In this document: in pieces, positions 34,050-42,726 of the stretch
How positions within the stretch are numbered: position 1 is the first letter of the stretch
Layout of the letters: every line of letters begins with the position of its first letter
From: Kordia sp. TARA_039_SRF
Lineage (GTDB): Bacteria > Bacteroidota > Bacteroidia > Flavobacteriales > Flavobacteriaceae
Length of the DNA: 64,000 bases
Direction of reading: 5' to 3'
NCBI GenBank assembly: GCA_006383075.2
Contig: SMNH02000001.1
Span: 561,945 to 625,944, forward strand
Notes under the pieces: model-generated
Told to the model about the DNA's origin: nothing
The model's input: the letters and a program-made list of their open reading frames with translations, nothing else
Databases searched by the model: none
Program-made: the position numbers and the translations under genes

Positions 34050-35086
34050 GAGGTTTTGATTTGGTTCGTATTTCGTATTTTTTGCTCCCAATTCCAAGCA
34101 GAAAGCATGGCATCATCAAGTGTTGATGTTGCTTTCCAGCCTAAAACAGTATTGGCTTTGGTAGTGTCCGCATAGACAGAAATGACATCACCTTCTCTCC
34201 TACCGATAATTTTATAGTTGAGTTTTTGTCCACTAGCACGCTCAAAACTTTGAATGACTTCCAACACAGAACTTCCCGTTCCCGTTCCAATATTGAATAC
34301 TTCAAAAGTTGATTCATTTTCTTTGTTGAGCAATCGTTGCAATGCGGTTACGTGCGCTTTCGCGAGATCGACCACGTGAATGTAATCACGAATACAAGTG
34401 CCATCTTCCGTAGGATAATCATCACCAAAAACAGCCAATTCTTTTCGCAATCCGATAGCGGTCTGTGTGATAAAAGGCACTAAGTTTTGCGGAACACCAT
34501 TGGGTAATTCGCCAATTTCCGCACTCGGATGCGCACCAATTGGATTGAAATAGCGCAACGATATTACTTGTAAACCACTGGCAATTTTCGCAGTATCTTT
34601 TAGAATTTCTTCGCCAATTTGTTTGGTATTTCCATACGGAGAAAAGGCTTCTTGTACGGGCGCATCTTCCGAAATCGGCATGTGTTCTGCCTGACCGTAC
34701 ACCGTACACGATGAACTAAAGATAAAAGCTGTATTTTTTTTGTGCTGTATTTGCTGCAAGATGGTAATTAACGTTGACAGATTGTTTTCGTAATACAACA
34801 ACGGATTTTCCACACTTTCACCCACAGCTTTACTTGCCGCAAAGTGAATGATTCCGTCAATAGCTTTGTGTCGTTGAAAGAAAGAAATCGTAGCTTGCTT
34901 ATCGCGTAAATCTAGTTTTTCAAATGTTGGCAACACTCCTGTAATTCGTTCAATTCCTTCCAAAACCGCTTCTGACGAATTGGAAAGATTATCAATAATA
35001 ATTACTTCATAACCAGTTAATTGCAACTCAACCACTGTATGAGAGCCAATATAACCTAAGCCGCCTGTAACTAATATTTTTTTCAA
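34046..35086 (-). CDS. galE: UDP-glucose 4-epimerase
   Basis: A 346-residue NAD-dependent epimerase interconverting UDP-glucose and UDP-galactose (or the N-acetyl forms). It has the Rossmann motif TGGLGYIGSHTVVEL, the Ser in FSSSCTVYGQ and the catalytic Tyr/Lys in SPYGNTKQIGEE. LRYFNPIGAHPSAEIGE and RDYIHVVDLAKAHV are GalE hallmarks. It overlaps the amidohydrolase start by 4 bp and lies 60 bp downstream of an aminotransferase gene, so the three read as one leftward unit supplying sugars for surface polysaccharide. Confidence 0.96.
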   Translation of the reverse strand: MKKILVTGGLGYIGSHTVVELQLTGYEVIIIDNLSNSSEAVLEGIERITGVLPTFEKLDLRDKQATISFFQRHKAIDGIIHFAASKAVGESVENPLLYYENNLSTLITILQQIQHKKNTAFIFSSSCTVYGQAEHMPISEDAPVQEAFSPYGNTKQIGEEILKDTAKIASGLQVISLRYFNPIGAHPSAEIGELPNGVPQNLVPFITQTAIGLRKELAVFGDDYPTEDGTCIRDYIHVVDLAKAHVTALQRLLNKENESTFEVFNIGTGTGSSVLEVIQSFERASGQKLNYKIIGRREGDVISVYADTTKANTVLGWKATSTLDDAMLSAWNWEQKIRNTNQIKTS

Positions 35087-35146
35087 AATGGGTTTTGGGT
35101 TATTCGTTATTCGTTTTTTGTGAATTTGTCAATTCATCACTATTCG

Positions 35147-36358
35147 CTATTTGCTCCTGACTCCTGATTCTTGATTCTTGATTCTTGATTCTAAAAAAAT
35201 CCTTCCGTTTACGAAATCTAAGACTGTTTTGGTGATGAAATCTATTTGGCCATCGTCCAATTCGGTATGCATTGGCAAGGAGATTACTTCTTTTACCAAT
35301 TGGTTCGTCACAGGAAAATCTGCTTCGTTGTACCGCTCATCTGTATAGGCTTTTTGTGAGTGTAACGGAATTGGATAGTACACTCCGCAAGGAATTCCGT
35401 TGTCATTTAAGTGCTGTACGAGCGCGTCTCTATCTGCATCCAGTATTCGTAACGTGTATTGATGAAATACGTGACAGTTACAACCTGCACAAATTGGATT
35501 TTCGCAAGATTTTGATATTTGCGGTGTGATTATTTTATCATTTCCATAGAAGGCTGCATTGTACTTTCGTGCTGCGTTTTGACGTGCTGCATTGTACCTA
35601 TCCAAATGTGGTAATTTTGCTCGTAAGATAGTTGCTTGTATCGAATCCAATCGAGAGTTTACACCGACTACATCGTGATGATAGCGTTTGTACATTCCGT
35701 GATTTACAATTCCGCGAATGGTATGCGCCAAATCGTCGTCGTTGGTAAATATAGCACCACCGTCGCCATAACATCCTAAGTTTTTTGATGGGAAGAAAGA
35801 CGTAGAAGCTATGTGACCAATTCCGCCTGCTTTTTTAACCGTTCCGTCCGCAAATGTATAGCTTGCTCCAATAGCTTGCGCATTGTCTTCTATGACGTAT
35901 AAATTATGTTCGTTAGCGATTTCCAAAATTGCGTCCATATTGGCACATTGTCCAAATAAGTGTACTGGCACAATCGCTTTGGTTTTTGGCGTTATCGCTT
36001 TTTTGATGGCTTCTGGGTCAATATTGAATGAATCTTTTTCTACATCGACCAATACAGGTGTGAGTTGCAATAAAGCAATTACCTCAACTGTTGCGGCAAA
36101 GGTAAAATCGGCAGTGATGACTTCATCGCCAGGTTTCAATCCAAGTCCCATCATTGCAATTTGTAGCGCATCTGTTCCGTTGGCACATGGAATGACATGT
36201 TTTACATCTAAATATGCTTCTAATTCTTCTTGAAAAGCATGTACTTCAGGTCCGTTGATAAATGCGGAAGATTCAATTACATTTAGGACAGATTGATCAA
36301 CTTGGTCTTTAATTTTCTCGTATTGACCTTTGAGGTCGACCATTTGGATTTTCTTCAT
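35147..36358 (-). CDS. DegT/DnrJ/EryC1-family sugar aminotransferase
   Basis: A 403-residue PLP-dependent enzyme adding an amino group to a nucleotide keto-sugar. Signatures: MVDLKGQYEKIKDQVDQSVL, HVIPCANGTDALQIAMMGLG, VVPVHLFGQCANMD-like stretch with the cofactor Asp in VIEDNAQAIGASY, and the PLP Lys in STSFFPSKNLGCYGDGGAIF. A Cys cluster (CENPICAGCNCHVF) near residue 290 is typical of one subgroup. The last 14 residues (RIKNQESGVRSK end) are encoded by a simple-sequence repeat and are probably an added tail. It lies divergent from kdtA, consistent with lipopolysaccharide or capsule synthesis. Confidence 0.92.
   Translation of the reverse strand: MKKIQMVDLKGQYEKIKDQVDQSVLNVIESSAFINGPEVHAFQEELEAYLDVKHVIPCANGTDALQIAMMGLGLKPGDEVITADFTFAATVEVIALLQLTPVLVDVEKDSFNIDPEAIKKAITPKTKAIVPVHLFGQCANMDAILEIANEHNLYVIEDNAQAIGASYTFADGTVKKAGGIGHIASTSFFPSKNLGCYGDGGAIFTNDDDLAHTIRGIVNHGMYKRYHHDVVGVNSRLDSIQATILRAKLPHLDRYNAARQNAARKYNAAFYGNDKIITPQISKSCENPICAGCNCHVFHQYTLRILDADRDALVQHLNDNGIPCGVYYPIPLHSQKAYTDERYNEADFPVTNQLVKEVISLPMHTELDDGQIDFITKTVLDFVNGRIFLESRIKNQESGVRSK
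35155..35193. repeat. Simple repeat 'gattctt' inside the aminotransferase 3' end
   Basis: A run of gattcttgattcttgattctt-type units preceded by tcctgactcctga. It encodes the C-terminal tail of the aminotransferase. A related ttattcg repeat lies just downstream (35100-35116). Confidence 0.8.
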
Positions 36359-36449
36359 TCGTATCTTTCTTTTGTTCTAACAATATTACAAAATTGTACA
36401 ACGATACCCAATGAATTTAAGGGAAAGATGTATTTTAGCAGCAAACTGA

Positions 36450-37691
36450 ATGCTTTTGTATTTTATCTACAACATATTCGTCTATATTGCTGGTTTTTTT
36501 CTAAAATTTATTGCACTGTTCAATTCTAAATTGAAGCTTTTTGTGCAAGGCAGAAAGACCGTTTTTCAAACTTTAGCAGATCAAATTTCTCCAACCGATA
36601 CAGTCATTTGGTTTCACACGGCTTCTTTGGGTGAGTTTGAGCAAGGATTGCCTGTGTTGGAAGCGTTGAAGGAGAAATATCCGAATCATAAGTTTTTATT
36701 GACTTTTTTCTCTCCTTCTGGATATGAAGTTAAAAAAGATAGCGGCGTTGCAGATATCATTACCTATTTGCCGTTAGACACGAAAGCTAATGCTCGAAAG
36801 TTTCTCGCATTGGCACATCCTGAATTGGTTGTTTTTGTGAAGTATGAGTTTTGGCCGAATTATTTAGCTGAGCTGAAAAAGAAAAACATTCATACTATTT
36901 CTATTTCGACTATTTTTAGAAAATCGCAAGTGTTTTTTAAGTTTTACGGTGGCTGGATGCGAAAATCGTTGTGTGCTTTTACTCATATTTTTGTTCAGGA
37001 TGAAACGTCTCAGCAACTTTTACATAGTATCAATTATACCGATGTGACCATTAGTGGCGACACGCGTTTTGATCGTGTGTTAGAAATTTTAGACCGTGAT
37101 AATTCGCTTTCTTTTATTGAAGATTTTAAAAATAACACAACAACTATTGTTATTGGAAGTAGTTGGGCAGAAGACGAAGCCATTTTTGTTCCATTTATCA
37201 ATGCATCTACTGAAGATTGTAAGTTTATCATCGCGCCACATAACATAAAACAGGCAGAAATACAGAAGTTAAAAAGTAACATTGCGAAAGCTACGGTTTT
37301 ATATTCTGAAAGAGAACAACATGAAGATTTGAGCAAATTTGAGGTGTTTATTGTGGACACTATTGGCATTTTAACCAAAGTGTATAGTTATGCTGATATT
37401 GCGTATGTAGGCGGCGGCATGGGAACTTCCGGATTGCACAATACGCTAGAACCTGCTGTATTTGGAATTCCGGTTGTGATTGGTAAAAATTATACCGGAT
37501 TTAAGGAAGCAGAAGATTTGGTTGCTTTGGGCGGTATTGTTTCTGTTACTTCTAAAGCCTCTTTTCAAGAAGTTATGCATCGTTTGCTTACAGATTCGGA
37601 ATATAAAAATGCTATCGGAGCCATTAATGACGCGTATGTTCACAGCAATGGCAATGCTTGTAAGATTATTATGAGCTACCTTAACCGTTGA
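36450..37691 (+). CDS. kdtA: 3-deoxy-D-manno-octulosonic acid transferase
   Basis: A 413-residue inner-membrane-anchored GT30 glycosyltransferase that adds Kdo to lipid A precursors. An N-terminal hydrophobic helix (YNIFVYIAGFFLKFIALF) is followed by the GT30 region: VIWFHTASLGEFEQGLPVLE with the catalytic Glu, the FVKYEFWPNYLAEL stretch, and the donor site YVGGGMGTSGLHNTLEPAVF and IPVVIGKNYTGFKEAEDLV. Full length for the family. It is divergent from the aminotransferase gene, with a 91-bp shared gap. Confidence 0.95.
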   Translation: MLLYFIYNIFVYIAGFFLKFIALFNSKLKLFVQGRKTVFQTLADQISPTDTVIWFHTASLGEFEQGLPVLEALKEKYPNHKFLLTFFSPSGYEVKKDSGVADIITYLPLDTKANARKFLALAHPELVVFVKYEFWPNYLAELKKKNIHTISISTIFRKSQVFFKFYGGWMRKSLCAFTHIFVQDETSQQLLHSINYTDVTISGDTRFDRVLEILDRDNSLSFIEDFKNNTTTIVIGSSWAEDEAIFVPFINASTEDCKFIIAPHNIKQAEIQKLKSNIAKATVLYSEREQHEDLSKFEVFIVDTIGILTKVYSYADIAYVGGGMGTSGLHNTLEPAVFGIPVVIGKNYTGFKEAEDLVALGGIVSVTSKASFQEVMHRLLTDSEYKNAIGAINDAYVHSNGNACKIIMSYLNR

Positions 37692-37828
37692 AAATTCTTT
37701 AAAAAACAGCACTCATTTTTATCATAACGTTAATTTTAACAAATGCTAGAAAGATGTTATACTATTCTTTGTGAATCAGTAAAAGAAATCTTAACATTGT
37801 GATACAATTAACAATAAATAGGTAAATA

Positions 37829-38197
37829 ATGAAAAAATTAGTATTAAGAGCTTCTTTAGTCGTTGCGTTAATGATCGGAATGACTTCTTGTGAAGAGGTG
37901 AAAAAAGAAGGTAAAAAAGCAAAAGAAAACGCTGAAGAGATGGCAAAAGATGCCAAAGAAACTTTAAAAGAAACAGCGAAAGATGCCAAAGAATTAGCAA
38001 ATGACGTTAAGGAAGATGCTACAGAAATGGCGAAAGATGTAAAAGAAAGTACAGAGAAAGCTGTAGAAGACGCAAAAGAAGCTGCGAAAGCAACAATGGA
38101 ACAAGCTAAAGATTCTGCAAAAGCAAAAATGGATGAAGCTTCTGAGGCTGCTAAAAAGAAAATGGACGAAGCTAAGAAAGCTGCTTCAGGAAACTAA
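37829..38197 (+). CDS. Small coiled-coil / LEA-like lipoprotein
   Basis: A 122-residue lipoprotein: signal peptide with lipobox GMTSC (Cys21), then about 100 residues almost entirely of Lys, Glu, Ala, Asp and Met in 11-residue-like repeats (KDAKETLKETAKDAKEL, KDSAKAKMDEASEAAKKKM). This composition forms a long amphipathic helix as in LEA or apolipoprotein-like proteins and often marks stress-protective envelope proteins. It has no enzymatic motif. It is a single gene ending in a strong terminator. Confidence 0.82.
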   Translation: MKKLVLRASLVVALMIGMTSCEEVKKEGKKAKENAEEMAKDAKETLKETAKDAKELANDVKEDATEMAKDVKESTEKAVEDAKEAAKATMEQAKDSAKAKMDEASEAAKKKMDEAKKAASGN

Positions 38198-38222
38198 GCC
38201 ATTTAAAAAACTTATAAAAGTG

Positions 38223-38256
38223 AAAAAGCTTCTCTACGATAGAGAAGCTTTTTTTT
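38223..38256. terminator. Bidirectional terminator
   Basis: A 14-bp stem AAAAAGCTTCTCTA (38223-38236) / TAGAGAAGCTTTTT (38240-38253) with a CGA loop and T-run. It separates the lipoprotein gene from convergent precursor 6. Confidence 0.92.
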
Positions 38257-38257
38257 G

Positions 38258-38452
38258 TTATTGGCAATTTGTTCCGTATCCTGTAAGACACCAAGACCCT
38301 GTTTGCGTTGGAGGCGGACATTCTGTCTCAAATTGACTTTGTCCTGTTGGTCTATCATGAGTCCAATTTAATCCACCTTTTAAAGCGCCTGCTTCTAGAC
38401 TGGATACTAAACTCTTGTTAAGTTTTAAGTTTTTTACGTTTTGTTTTTTCAT
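38258..38452 (-). CDS. RiPP (class I lanthipeptide-like) precursor 6
   Basis: A 64-residue peptide starting at the ATG at 38452; a longer frame from 38491 adds residues that do not fit the family leader. The leader MKKQNVKNLKLNKSLVSSLE and ALKGG match the family. The core (NWTHDRPTGQSQFETECPPP, then TQTGSWCLTGYGTNCQ) has only three Cys, with several Thr/Ser and Gly. It lies in the same orientation as precursor 7, 184 bp away. Confidence 0.75.
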   Translation of the reverse strand: MKKQNVKNLKLNKSLVSSLEAGALKGGLNWTHDRPTGQSQFETECPPPTQTGSWCLTGYGTNCQ

Positions 38453-38636
38453 AATGTAAAGTTTCTTAGTTAAAGTCTTAAATTTAGGCAATTACAGCGA
38501 TATTCAAATACGTGAAAACCGTAAAATTCACTGTCATTCCTGTCATTTCGTTAACCGTTAAAAATTCCATCAGAAATAAGTCTACGTATTTACAACATAC
38601 TGCTTTAAATTAACAATGAACAAATGTCGTCTATTA

Positions 38637-38867
38637 TTAACAAATAGGACGTGTAAGTCGATCAACTTCAATAGTTAATACACAACCTGCTTCTCGGGTT
38701 TGTGGACAGTTAAATCGTGTTAAACATAAATTGTTACCATTTTGATCTACGATAGATAAAATACAGTATCGTACTGAGTTTTCTACGCCACCAACTTGTT
38801 TTCCTGCGTGAAGATTTGAAATTGACTTCTTGTTTAGCGATAAATTTTTAATGCTCTTTTTTTTCAT
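38637..38867 (-). CDS. RiPP (class I lanthipeptide-like) precursor 7
   Basis: A 76-residue peptide. The leader MKKKSIKNLSLNKKSISNLH ends at KQVGG, the family pattern. The core holds five Cys (RYC, LC, NC, GC, IC) in a more mixed, charged background than the others (IEVDRLTRPIC end), with fewer Ser/Thr. No enzyme gene is adjacent; the next genes upstream are T9SS-targeted proteins. It ends 184 bp before precursor 6 begins, in the same direction. Confidence 0.72.
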   Translation of the reverse strand: MKKKSIKNLSLNKKSISNLHAGKQVGGVENSVRYCILSIVDQNGNNLCLTRFNCPQTREAGCVLTIEVDRLTRPIC

Positions 38868-38971
38868 GATTATAAAGTTTTATAGTTAATTTTTACAGTG
38901 AAAAGGTAAGAAACCACACAACAAAAAGGAAATCTTTTAACAGCATAGGTTGTTCATTTTATAAAACAAAC

Positions 38972-38995
38972 AATCAGCACCAAATGGTGCTGATT
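38972..38995 (-). terminator. Terminator of first S74/T9SS gene
   Basis: AATCAGCACCA and TGGTGCTGATT form an 11-bp stem; the minus strand continues GTTTGTTTTAT. It lies 33 bp past the stop codon of the gene at 39029. Confidence 0.8.
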
Positions 38996-39028
38996 ACAGT
39001 ATATCTAGGTTTATATTTAGAAATGAAA

Positions 39029-40528
39029 TTATTTTACAATCATTTTCTTAGTCACCATAATTTCTCCGTTAGAAACTAAGCTGTAAATAAACATTCCTTT
39101 ACCAATTTCATTAGAACTGATGATTACTTGTCCTTTTTGGCTTGTTAAGTTGTAATCTCTGATGAATTTTCCAGACATGTCAAATACAGAAATTGTTGCT
39201 TTTGCATTGTTTGGCAATGTGTAATTGATAGTTGTTTGGTTTGTAAATGGATTTGGTCTGTTTTGATCCATTGTAAAACCTACTTCTGTATCGTTGTTTC
39301 CTTCTAATTTATTTTTAGCCGTAGCCAACTCATTGCGTAAGTCTGCGATTTCAGTTTCCAACACCGTTACTTTGTTGTTCATTTCGTTTAAGCTTGATGT
39401 TAATACTGAAATCAATCCTGTATAATTTACTGCTTTGTATTCAAAAGAACCATTTTCTTTATTTTCTTTGTCAAAAGTAGGCTTATTAATAGTTGTTACC
39501 AATTCTGGGAATACTTCCTCAAGGTTTTGCGCTAAAAATCCGTGTTGTAATTGCGAAGGTAAATTTAAGTGTTCGTTTTGCTTAAATGTATACGAAACTG
39601 TTTCTAGTTGAGATAACTTTTCAAGCATGTTTTCCTCTGCTTTAATATTTTCTTTCAGTCTTTTATCTGAAACTGTAAATGTTCCTGTCACAAAAACGTC
39701 ACCATTGAAATATCCTGCAAATCTATTTGGAAGCGATGCTGAACTACCATAAATAGCGGCTCCAAATCCTGTAGGATTCGCTACAATACTTCCAATAGCA
39801 GCTTCCACGCCATACGTAGATTTCGTTGGGCTTCCTGTTACTTCAACATTCACACCTTTGCTTTCCCCAGCTTCTTCTTTCACTAAAACATTAACTCCTG
39901 TTACCAAATCAGATTTACCTGTATTTAAAACACTAATTCCAGTTTTAATCTTACCCTTTTTTTCATTAATAGTTTTGATTCCTGTAAACACGGTTCCTGT
40001 ACTTGTATTGTTTTGTACAATAAATCCTGTTTTTATATTTCCTGGCACTGTACTGTAATCGATTCCTACTAATGGCTCGTTAGAAGCTAGTGGCTTTCCA
40101 AAAAAGGTTCTTCCATCATAAGTCATGGTAGCATTGAGCGTAGATACTGTGGAAGTAAAACTGTTTGCCGCTCTAAATTCTAAATTGTTTTTGTTGGTTC
40201 CAATCCACTGAATTCTTGGATTATTGTCATTCAAATCTTGAAACCCTAATGTGATTGCTTTTTTTGGCAATTGAAAACGCAATCCGTAAACCGTTTGTGA
40301 TCCTGTGTTCAATCTTCCGAAAGAAAACCAACGACTTGTGTTAAAGTCAAAAGCGGATCCTTGATCAAGTTGTGTTACAAGTCCTTTGCTAAATCTAAAG
40401 ATTTCTGTACCTCCAAATTGTTGTGGGATTGGCACTGTAATAGTGGATTGTACTGGTCCTGCAGATTGATTTTGCGCGAATGTCATTCCCGCAATAAATA
40501 AAGCTAATAAAAAGATAGTTTTTTTCAT
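39029..40528 (-). CDS. T9SS-targeted protein with S74 tail-fibre chaperone domain (copy 1)
   Basis: A 499-residue secreted protein. A signal peptide (ending MTFAQ) precedes a beta-rich N-terminal part (residues 20-280) ending in AAIYGSSASLPNRFAGYFNG. An S74-type intramolecular chaperone domain begins at Ser287 (SDKRLKENIKAEENMLEKL, then QHGFLAQNLEEVFPELV). A coiled coil follows (MNNKVTVLETEIADLRNEL) and a type IX secretion C-terminal domain (NRPNPFTNQTTINYTLPNNA, ending KKMIVK). In phage, S74 domains self-cleave at the Ser of the SD motif. It probably forms a surface trimer. A paralogue lies immediately upstream. Confidence 0.88.
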   Translation of the reverse strand: MKKTIFLLALFIAGMTFAQNQSAGPVQSTITVPIPQQFGGTEIFRFSKGLVTQLDQGSAFDFNTSRWFSFGRLNTGSQTVYGLRFQLPKKAITLGFQDLNDNNPRIQWIGTNKNNLEFRAANSFTSTVSTLNATMTYDGRTFFGKPLASNEPLVGIDYSTVPGNIKTGFIVQNNTSTGTVFTGIKTINEKKGKIKTGISVLNTGKSDLVTGVNVLVKEEAGESKGVNVEVTGSPTKSTYGVEAAIGSIVANPTGFGAAIYGSSASLPNRFAGYFNGDVFVTGTFTVSDKRLKENIKAEENMLEKLSQLETVSYTFKQNEHLNLPSQLQHGFLAQNLEEVFPELVTTINKPTFDKENKENGSFEYKAVNYTGLISVLTSSLNEMNNKVTVLETEIADLRNELATAKNKLEGNNDTEVGFTMDQNRPNPFTNQTTINYTLPNNAKATISVFDMSGKFIRDYNLTSQKGQVIISSNEIGKGMFIYSLVSNGEIMVTKKMIVK

Positions 40529-40677
40529 GTTAAATAAATTTTAATTGGTTTTGTTTAAAGATATATATTAAAAAGTTAAACTTATTACGGTAAAACCGTA
40601 ATTTTAAACTACTATTAATCAGATTTATAGATAATATCTAGTTTATTATTAATCGTGATTTTATAAACAATAAACAA

Positions 40678-40705
40678 AAAGCCGAGGTTTCTCAATCTCA
40701 GCTTT
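40678..40705 (-). terminator. Terminator of second S74/T9SS gene
   Basis: AAAGCCGAG and CTCAGCTTT form a 9-bp stem with one mismatch; the minus strand then has a T-run. It lies between the two paralogues. Confidence 0.75.
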
Positions 40706-40736
40706 CCGTTGTAACTATATTATAGTTGATAAGATA

Positions 40737-42311
40737 TTATCGAATTATCATCTTTTTAGACATAATCACTTCATTGTCAGAAATTAACGCGTACACAAAT
40801 ATACCTTTCCCAATGTCGCTAGAATTGATAGTTAATTGTCCTTTTTCACTTGACAAAGAATACTCTCTGATAAATTTCCCTGATAAATCTACCACCGAAA
40901 TTGTTGCTTTAGCATTGCTTGGCAACGTATAATTAATCACAGTTTGATTGGTAAACGGATTTGGCTTGTTCTGCTCCATTGAAAATCCTAAATCGCCAAC
41001 ATCATTTAGATTATCTGGTTTGGTTTCGCCTGTGAGCGCTTGTATTTTACTTTCTAAAGCTTCTACTTTGTCGTTTAATTGCGCTATAATTGCTGATGTT
41101 TCTTCTTTCAACGCTTGCATCTCAGCTTTCGATTTTTCGTCCAATTCCTGCAAACTTGAGGTCAAAATTGAAATCATTCCGATATAATTAACCGCTTTGT
41201 ACTCGTACATACCGAGCTCCTTGTTGTCTTTATCTAGAATAGGCTTGTTGATTGTAGTTACTAATTCTGGAAACACTTCTTCTAGGTTTTGCGCTAAAAA
41301 TCCATGTTGTAATTGAGAAGGTAAATTTAAATGCTCGTTTTCCTTAAACATATATGTAACTGCATTTAATTGAGCTAACTTAGCTAATACATTTTCTTCA
41401 TTCTCTATATTCTCTTTTAATTTCTTATCAGAAACGGTAAATGTTCCTGTCACGAAGACATTGCCATTAAAATACCCTGCAAATCGATTTGAATCTGTGG
41501 ATGAAGTACCATAAATAGCTGCTCCAAAAGCAGGAGATTTTACATCTGCAGTACTGGCTATTGACCCAAAAATACCGTATGTTGGCCCATCAACACCATT
41601 ATCCGTTACCACTGCTCTTACTCCAGTGTTTTGAGTTCCTCTGTTTAAAACAATATTAATACCTGTATTTTCGAAGCTAGAACCCGTAGTACTTTCAATA
41701 TCCAAGCCTGTTTTAATAAAAGCTCCTGCATTGTTTACTGATCGTATCGCTGTGGTAAAGACACCATTTTGACTAGCATCAGTCTCTAAAGTTAAACCTA
41801 CACGCGAAGAAGCACCACTAACTTCGGTATAATCAATACTAACTTTTGTGTCAAATGCAGCTAATGGATTTCCAAAATAGGTTCTTCCATCATTTGTCAT
41901 CGTTGCTACCAGTGTAGAACTAGTAGATGTAAAACTATTTGCTGCTCTAAATTCTAAACTAGATCCAAAAGCAGACGAGTCGCCAATCCATTGAATTCTA
42001 GGGTTTATATCACTCAAGTCTTGATATCCCATCGTGAGCGCTTTATTGGGTAACTGAAAACGCAATCCATATACGGTTTGACTTCCTGTGCTTAATCTTC
42101 CGATAGAAAACCACTGACTATTATTAAAGTCAAACGCAACCCCCGAATCTAATTGTGTGACCAATCCAGGTTGAAATCTAAAAATTTCCGTTCCACCAAA
42201 TTGCTGTGGGATTGGATTAAAAATTGAAGACTGTACTGTTCCCGAAGATTGATTTTGCGAAAAACCAATTGCTGTAAAAAGTATCGCAAAAAAGAATGTA
42301 ATTTTTTTCAT
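40737..42311 (-). CDS. T9SS-targeted protein with S74 tail-fibre chaperone domain (copy 2)
   Basis: A 524-residue paralogue of the downstream gene with the same order: signal peptide (ending IGFSQ), beta-rich part starting PIPQQFGGTEIFRF as in copy 1, S74 domain from Ser294 (SDKKLKENIENEENVLAKL, LQHGFLAQNLEEVFPELV), coiled coil (EEKSKAEMQ-type stretch, VEALESKIQAL) and T9SS sorting domain (NKPNPFTNQTVINYTLPSNA, KKMIIR). Terminators after each gene suggest separate transcripts, with room for independent control and divergence of the middle region (residues 110-260), where the two differ most. Confidence 0.88.
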   Translation of the reverse strand: MKKITFFFAILFTAIGFSQNQSSGTVQSSIFNPIPQQFGGTEIFRFQPGLVTQLDSGVAFDFNNSQWFSIGRLSTGSQTVYGLRFQLPNKALTMGYQDLSDINPRIQWIGDSSAFGSSLEFRAANSFTSTSSTLVATMTNDGRTYFGNPLAAFDTKVSIDYTEVSGASSRVGLTLETDASQNGVFTTAIRSVNNAGAFIKTGLDIESTTGSSFENTGINIVLNRGTQNTGVRAVVTDNGVDGPTYGIFGSIASTADVKSPAFGAAIYGTSSTDSNRFAGYFNGNVFVTGTFTVSDKKLKENIENEENVLAKLAQLNAVTYMFKENEHLNLPSQLQHGFLAQNLEEVFPELVTTINKPILDKDNKELGMYEYKAVNYIGMISILTSSLQELDEKSKAEMQALKEETSAIIAQLNDKVEALESKIQALTGETKPDNLNDVGDLGFSMEQNKPNPFTNQTVINYTLPSNAKATISVVDLSGKFIREYSLSSEKGQLTINSSDIGKGIFVYALISDNEVIMSKKMIIR

Positions 42312-42499
42312 GGTGTTAGTTTTAGATTAATATTCTTTTAAAGGTAAATACCAACACCCAAACATTTTTACGGGATAACCATAAAAATTAAAATACTATA
42401 TATCAGTTAATTATAAAATATAATGAGTATTTTATAGTAATCTTCAATAAGATTAAAATAAAGAAGTCAATTGAAAAAAATTCGCCATAAGACATAAAA

Positions 42500-42527
42500 A
42501 AAGCCAAAGTCTAAAAACTTCGGCTTT
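42500..42527 (-). terminator. Terminator of tRNA-Leu
   Basis: On the minus strand AAAGCCGAAGT and ACTTTGGCTTT pair with one mismatch, followed by a T-run, 10 bp past the tRNA 3' end. Confidence 0.8.
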
Positions 42528-42536
42528 CGTTTGTTG

Positions 42537-42618
42537 TGCGGGTGAAAGGACTCGAACCTTCACGCTGTTAGGCACTAGATCCTAAGTCTAGCGTGTCTAC
42601 CAATTTCACCACACCCGC
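42537..42618 (-). tRNA. tRNA-Leu (anticodon UAG)
   Basis: An 82-nt tRNA. The acceptor stem is GCGGGTG/CACCCGC with discriminator A. The anticodon stem CTAGA/TCTAG encloses loop CTTAGGA, giving anticodon UAG, which reads CUA and related Leu codons. There is a long variable arm as expected for Leu, and the T arm AAGG-TTCGAGT-CCTT. CCA is not encoded; the genomic bases are CAA. Confidence 0.97.
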
Positions 42619-42726
42619 AAATGTGGCTGCAAATATAAAGAACATTTTTAATATTCAAAGGAAGTCAAACGTATTTTTCCTTCTTTTTTAGTACATTTGA
42701 GTATCTAGAAAAACTCAATATATTTC

